Notes under the pieces: model-generated
What the model was told of the DNA's origin: nothing
Databases searched by the model: none
Seen by the model: only the letters and a program-made list of their open reading frames with translations
In this document: piece after piece, positions 62,701 to 64,000 of the stretch
Layout of the letters: each line of letters starts with the position of its first letter
How positions within the stretch are numbered: the first letter of the stretch is position 1
Source: Auanema rhodensis
Lineage: Eukaryota > Nematoda > Chromadorea > Rhabditida > Rhabditidae
Reading direction: 5' to 3'
DNA: 64,000 nt
Assembly (NCBI GenBank): GCA_964057225.1
Contig: OZ059898.1
Coordinates: 18,515,267 to 18,579,266, forward strand
Made by a program: the position numbers and the translations under genes

Positions 62701-64000
62701 GTCTAAAGACGAATTTTTATTGATATTGATGAATGGTAACCATGACTTTGAAATTTACGTGAACTTTAATTTATGCTAATTAAGTGTACACGTGATGTGC
62801 ACTTGGTATGTAAATCGCTTCACGTGAAAGATAAAGAGATGCGGTTTTCAAAATTAGATTCCTCATGTCCATATTAGTCTAAAGACGAATTTTTATTGAT
62901 ATTGATGAATGTTAACCATGACTTTGAAATTTACGTGAACTTTAATTTATGCTTATTAAGTGTACACGTGATGTGCACTTGGTATGTAACTCGCTTCAAG
63001 TGAAAGATAAAGAGATGCGGTTTTCAAAATTAGATTCCCCATGTCCATATTAGTCTAAAAACAAATTTTTATTGATATTGGTGCATGGTAACTATGACTT
63101 TGAAATTTACGTGAACTTTAATTTATGCTAATTAAGTGTACACATGATGTGCACTTGGTATGTAACTCGCTTCACGTGAAAGATAAAGAGATGCGGTTTT
63201 CAAAATTAGATTTCGCATGTCCATATTAGTCTAAAAACGAATTTTTATTGATATTGATGCATGGCAACCATGACTTTAAAATTTACGTGTACTTTAATTT
63301 ATGCTAATTAAGTGTACACATGATGTGCACTTGGTATGTAACTCGCTTCACGTCAAAGATAAAGAGATGCGGTTTTCAAAATTAGATTTCGCATGTCCAT
63401 ATTAGTCTAAAAACAAATTTTTATTGATATTGGTGCATGGTAACCATGACTTTGAAATTTACGTGAACTTTAATTTATGCTAATTAAGTGTACACGTGAT
63501 GTGCACTTGGTATGTAACTCGCTTCACGTGAAAGATAAAGAGATGCGGTTTTCAAAATTAGATTCCCCATGTCCATATTAGTCTAAAAACAAATTTTTAT
63601 TGATATTGGTGCATGGCAACCATGACTTTAAAGTTTACGTGTACTTTAATTTATGCTAATTAAGTGTACACATGATGTGCACTTGGTATGTAACTCGCTT
63701 CACGTCAAAGATAAAGAGATGCGGTTTTCAAAATTAGATTTCGCATGTCCATATTAGTCTAAAAACAAATTTTTATTGATATTGGTGCATGGTAACCATG
63801 ACTTTGAAATTTACGTGAACTTTAATTTATGCTAATTAAGTGTACTCGTGATGTGCACTTGGTATGTAACTCGCTTCACGTGAAAGATAAAAAGATGCGG
63901 TTTTCAAAATTAGATTCCTCATGTCCATATTAGTCTAAAAACAAATTTTTATTGGTATTGGTGCATGGCAACCATGACTTTTAAATTTACGTGTACTTTA

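Larger units (their letters stand above)
134..64000 (+). repeat. 176-bp satellite array, 363 head-to-tail monomers
   Basis: One satellite family fills the window from 134 to the end, all in one orientation. Monomer starts (ATGC of ATGCTAATTAAG) fall at 136, 312, 488, 664 and so on. At 43,080 the spacing is exactly 244 x 176 with no net indel; the start expected just past the window end (64,005) fits 363 x 176 minus 19 bp, all accounted for by three indels. The consensus has 58 G+C in 176 bp (33%). Monomers differ mostly by substitutions at recurring diagnostic sites: CTAATT/CTTATT; ACACG/ACACA; CACGTGAA/CACGTCAA/CGCGTCAA/CAAGTGAA; CCCC/CCTC/TCGC before ATG; ACAAAT/ACGAAT; GGTAACC/GGCAACC/GGTAACT; TGAAAT/TCAAAT/TAAAAT/TTAAAT; GTGAAC/GTGTAC. 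No mobile element or gene interrupts it. Centromeric or other heterochromatic satellite is the best reading, from length, homogeneity and higher-order structure; location and species are not shown by the sequence. Confidence 0.98.
55814..64000 (+). repeat. 8.2-kb superblock E, cut by the window end
   Basis: Second copy of block D; identity holds to the last base, so its true end is outside the window. Compared with D it lacks one monomer (equivalent to about 45,841-46,017, TATTGGTATT joined to TATTAATATT) and shows isolated substitutions such as CGCTCCACG (about 59,473) for CGCTTCACG and CACGTGATG for CACGTCATG (D, about 46,263). The lengths agree exactly: 8,363 minus 176 is 8,187. Confidence 0.92.

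Noticed and set aside
134-64000. CRISPR array
   Set aside because: The units are 176 bp of continuous repeat with no unique spacers, and the repeats vary. There are no cas genes.
134-64000. CENP-B box
   Set aside because: The CGCGTCAA monomers contain TTCG followed four bases later by A (first half of the TTCGNNNNANNCGGG pattern), but GATA stands where CGGG is needed. No monomer read has the complete box.
134-64000. CACGTG cores as promoters or enhancers
   Set aside because: The cores are part of every consensus monomer, with no gene within the window. A binding role is possible but no regulatory feature can be supported.
1-64000. Bacterial, phage or viral origin
   Set aside because: There is no coding density on either strand and the sequence is a nucleosome-scale satellite with higher-order repeats, a eukaryotic heterochromatin pattern.
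134-64000. Naming the family, for example the 176-bp Brassica CentBr satellite, from shared length
   Set aside because: Length alone is not evidence, and I do not recognise sequence motifs of that family or of the Arabidopsis 178-bp repeat. The assignment is left open.

Overview
The window is almost wholly one satellite DNA array. After a short AT-rich, non-satellite flank (1-133), a tandem repeat with a 176-bp monomer starts at 134 and runs head to tail, always in the same orientation, to the last base. I anchored each monomer on its ATGCTAATTAAG start (first at 136). The positional arithmetic closes exactly: 363 monomers of 176 bp minus 19 bp, and those 19 bp are three indels I can locate (1 bp at about 43,546, 17 bp after 55,666, 1 bp at about 59,720). 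I see no genes, RNA genes, CRISPR array, transposon insertion or inversion.

This is a eukaryotic genome. Monomer length (about one nucleosome plus linker), base composition (about 33% GC counted on the consensus), uninterrupted arrays and near-identical higher-order copies fit a centromeric or other heterochromatic satellite. Many plant centromere satellites are 150-180 bp, so a plant is plausible, but I do not recognise the monomer as a named family and cannot assign the species from sequence alone.

Layout: 1-133, flank with a pyrimidine tract and an ATAA-type microsatellite; 134-8,583, mixed variants with short local duplications (880-bp 5-mer, 528-bp 3-mer); 8,584-16,576, a 7-mer (1,232 bp) duplicated inside a 20-mer (3,520 bp) that is itself duplicated; 16,200-21,874, a 16-mer (2,816 bp) duplicated; 19,083-38,617, a roughly 6-kb block repeated three times at a 6,160-bp (35-monomer) offset; 39,640-48,002, block D, opening with two copies of an 8-mer higher-order repeat (1,408 bp) and repeated almost exactly as block E at 55,814-64,000; 48,003-55,813, a 9-mer higher-order repeat (1,584 bp, then a 10-mer version) and a copy of part of the 6-kb block.

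Monomers differ at a limited set of diagnostic positions, and the order of variants defines two main higher-order units, an 8-mer and a 9-mer, shuffled and amplified at several scales. Each consensus monomer also carries three dyad symmetries, and several diagnostic substitutions fall inside them. The likely role is structural: substrate for centromeric or heterochromatic chromatin, evolving by unequal exchange, gene conversion and segmental amplification. All coordinates and differences were read by eye; block boundaries are accurate to tens of bases unless stated.
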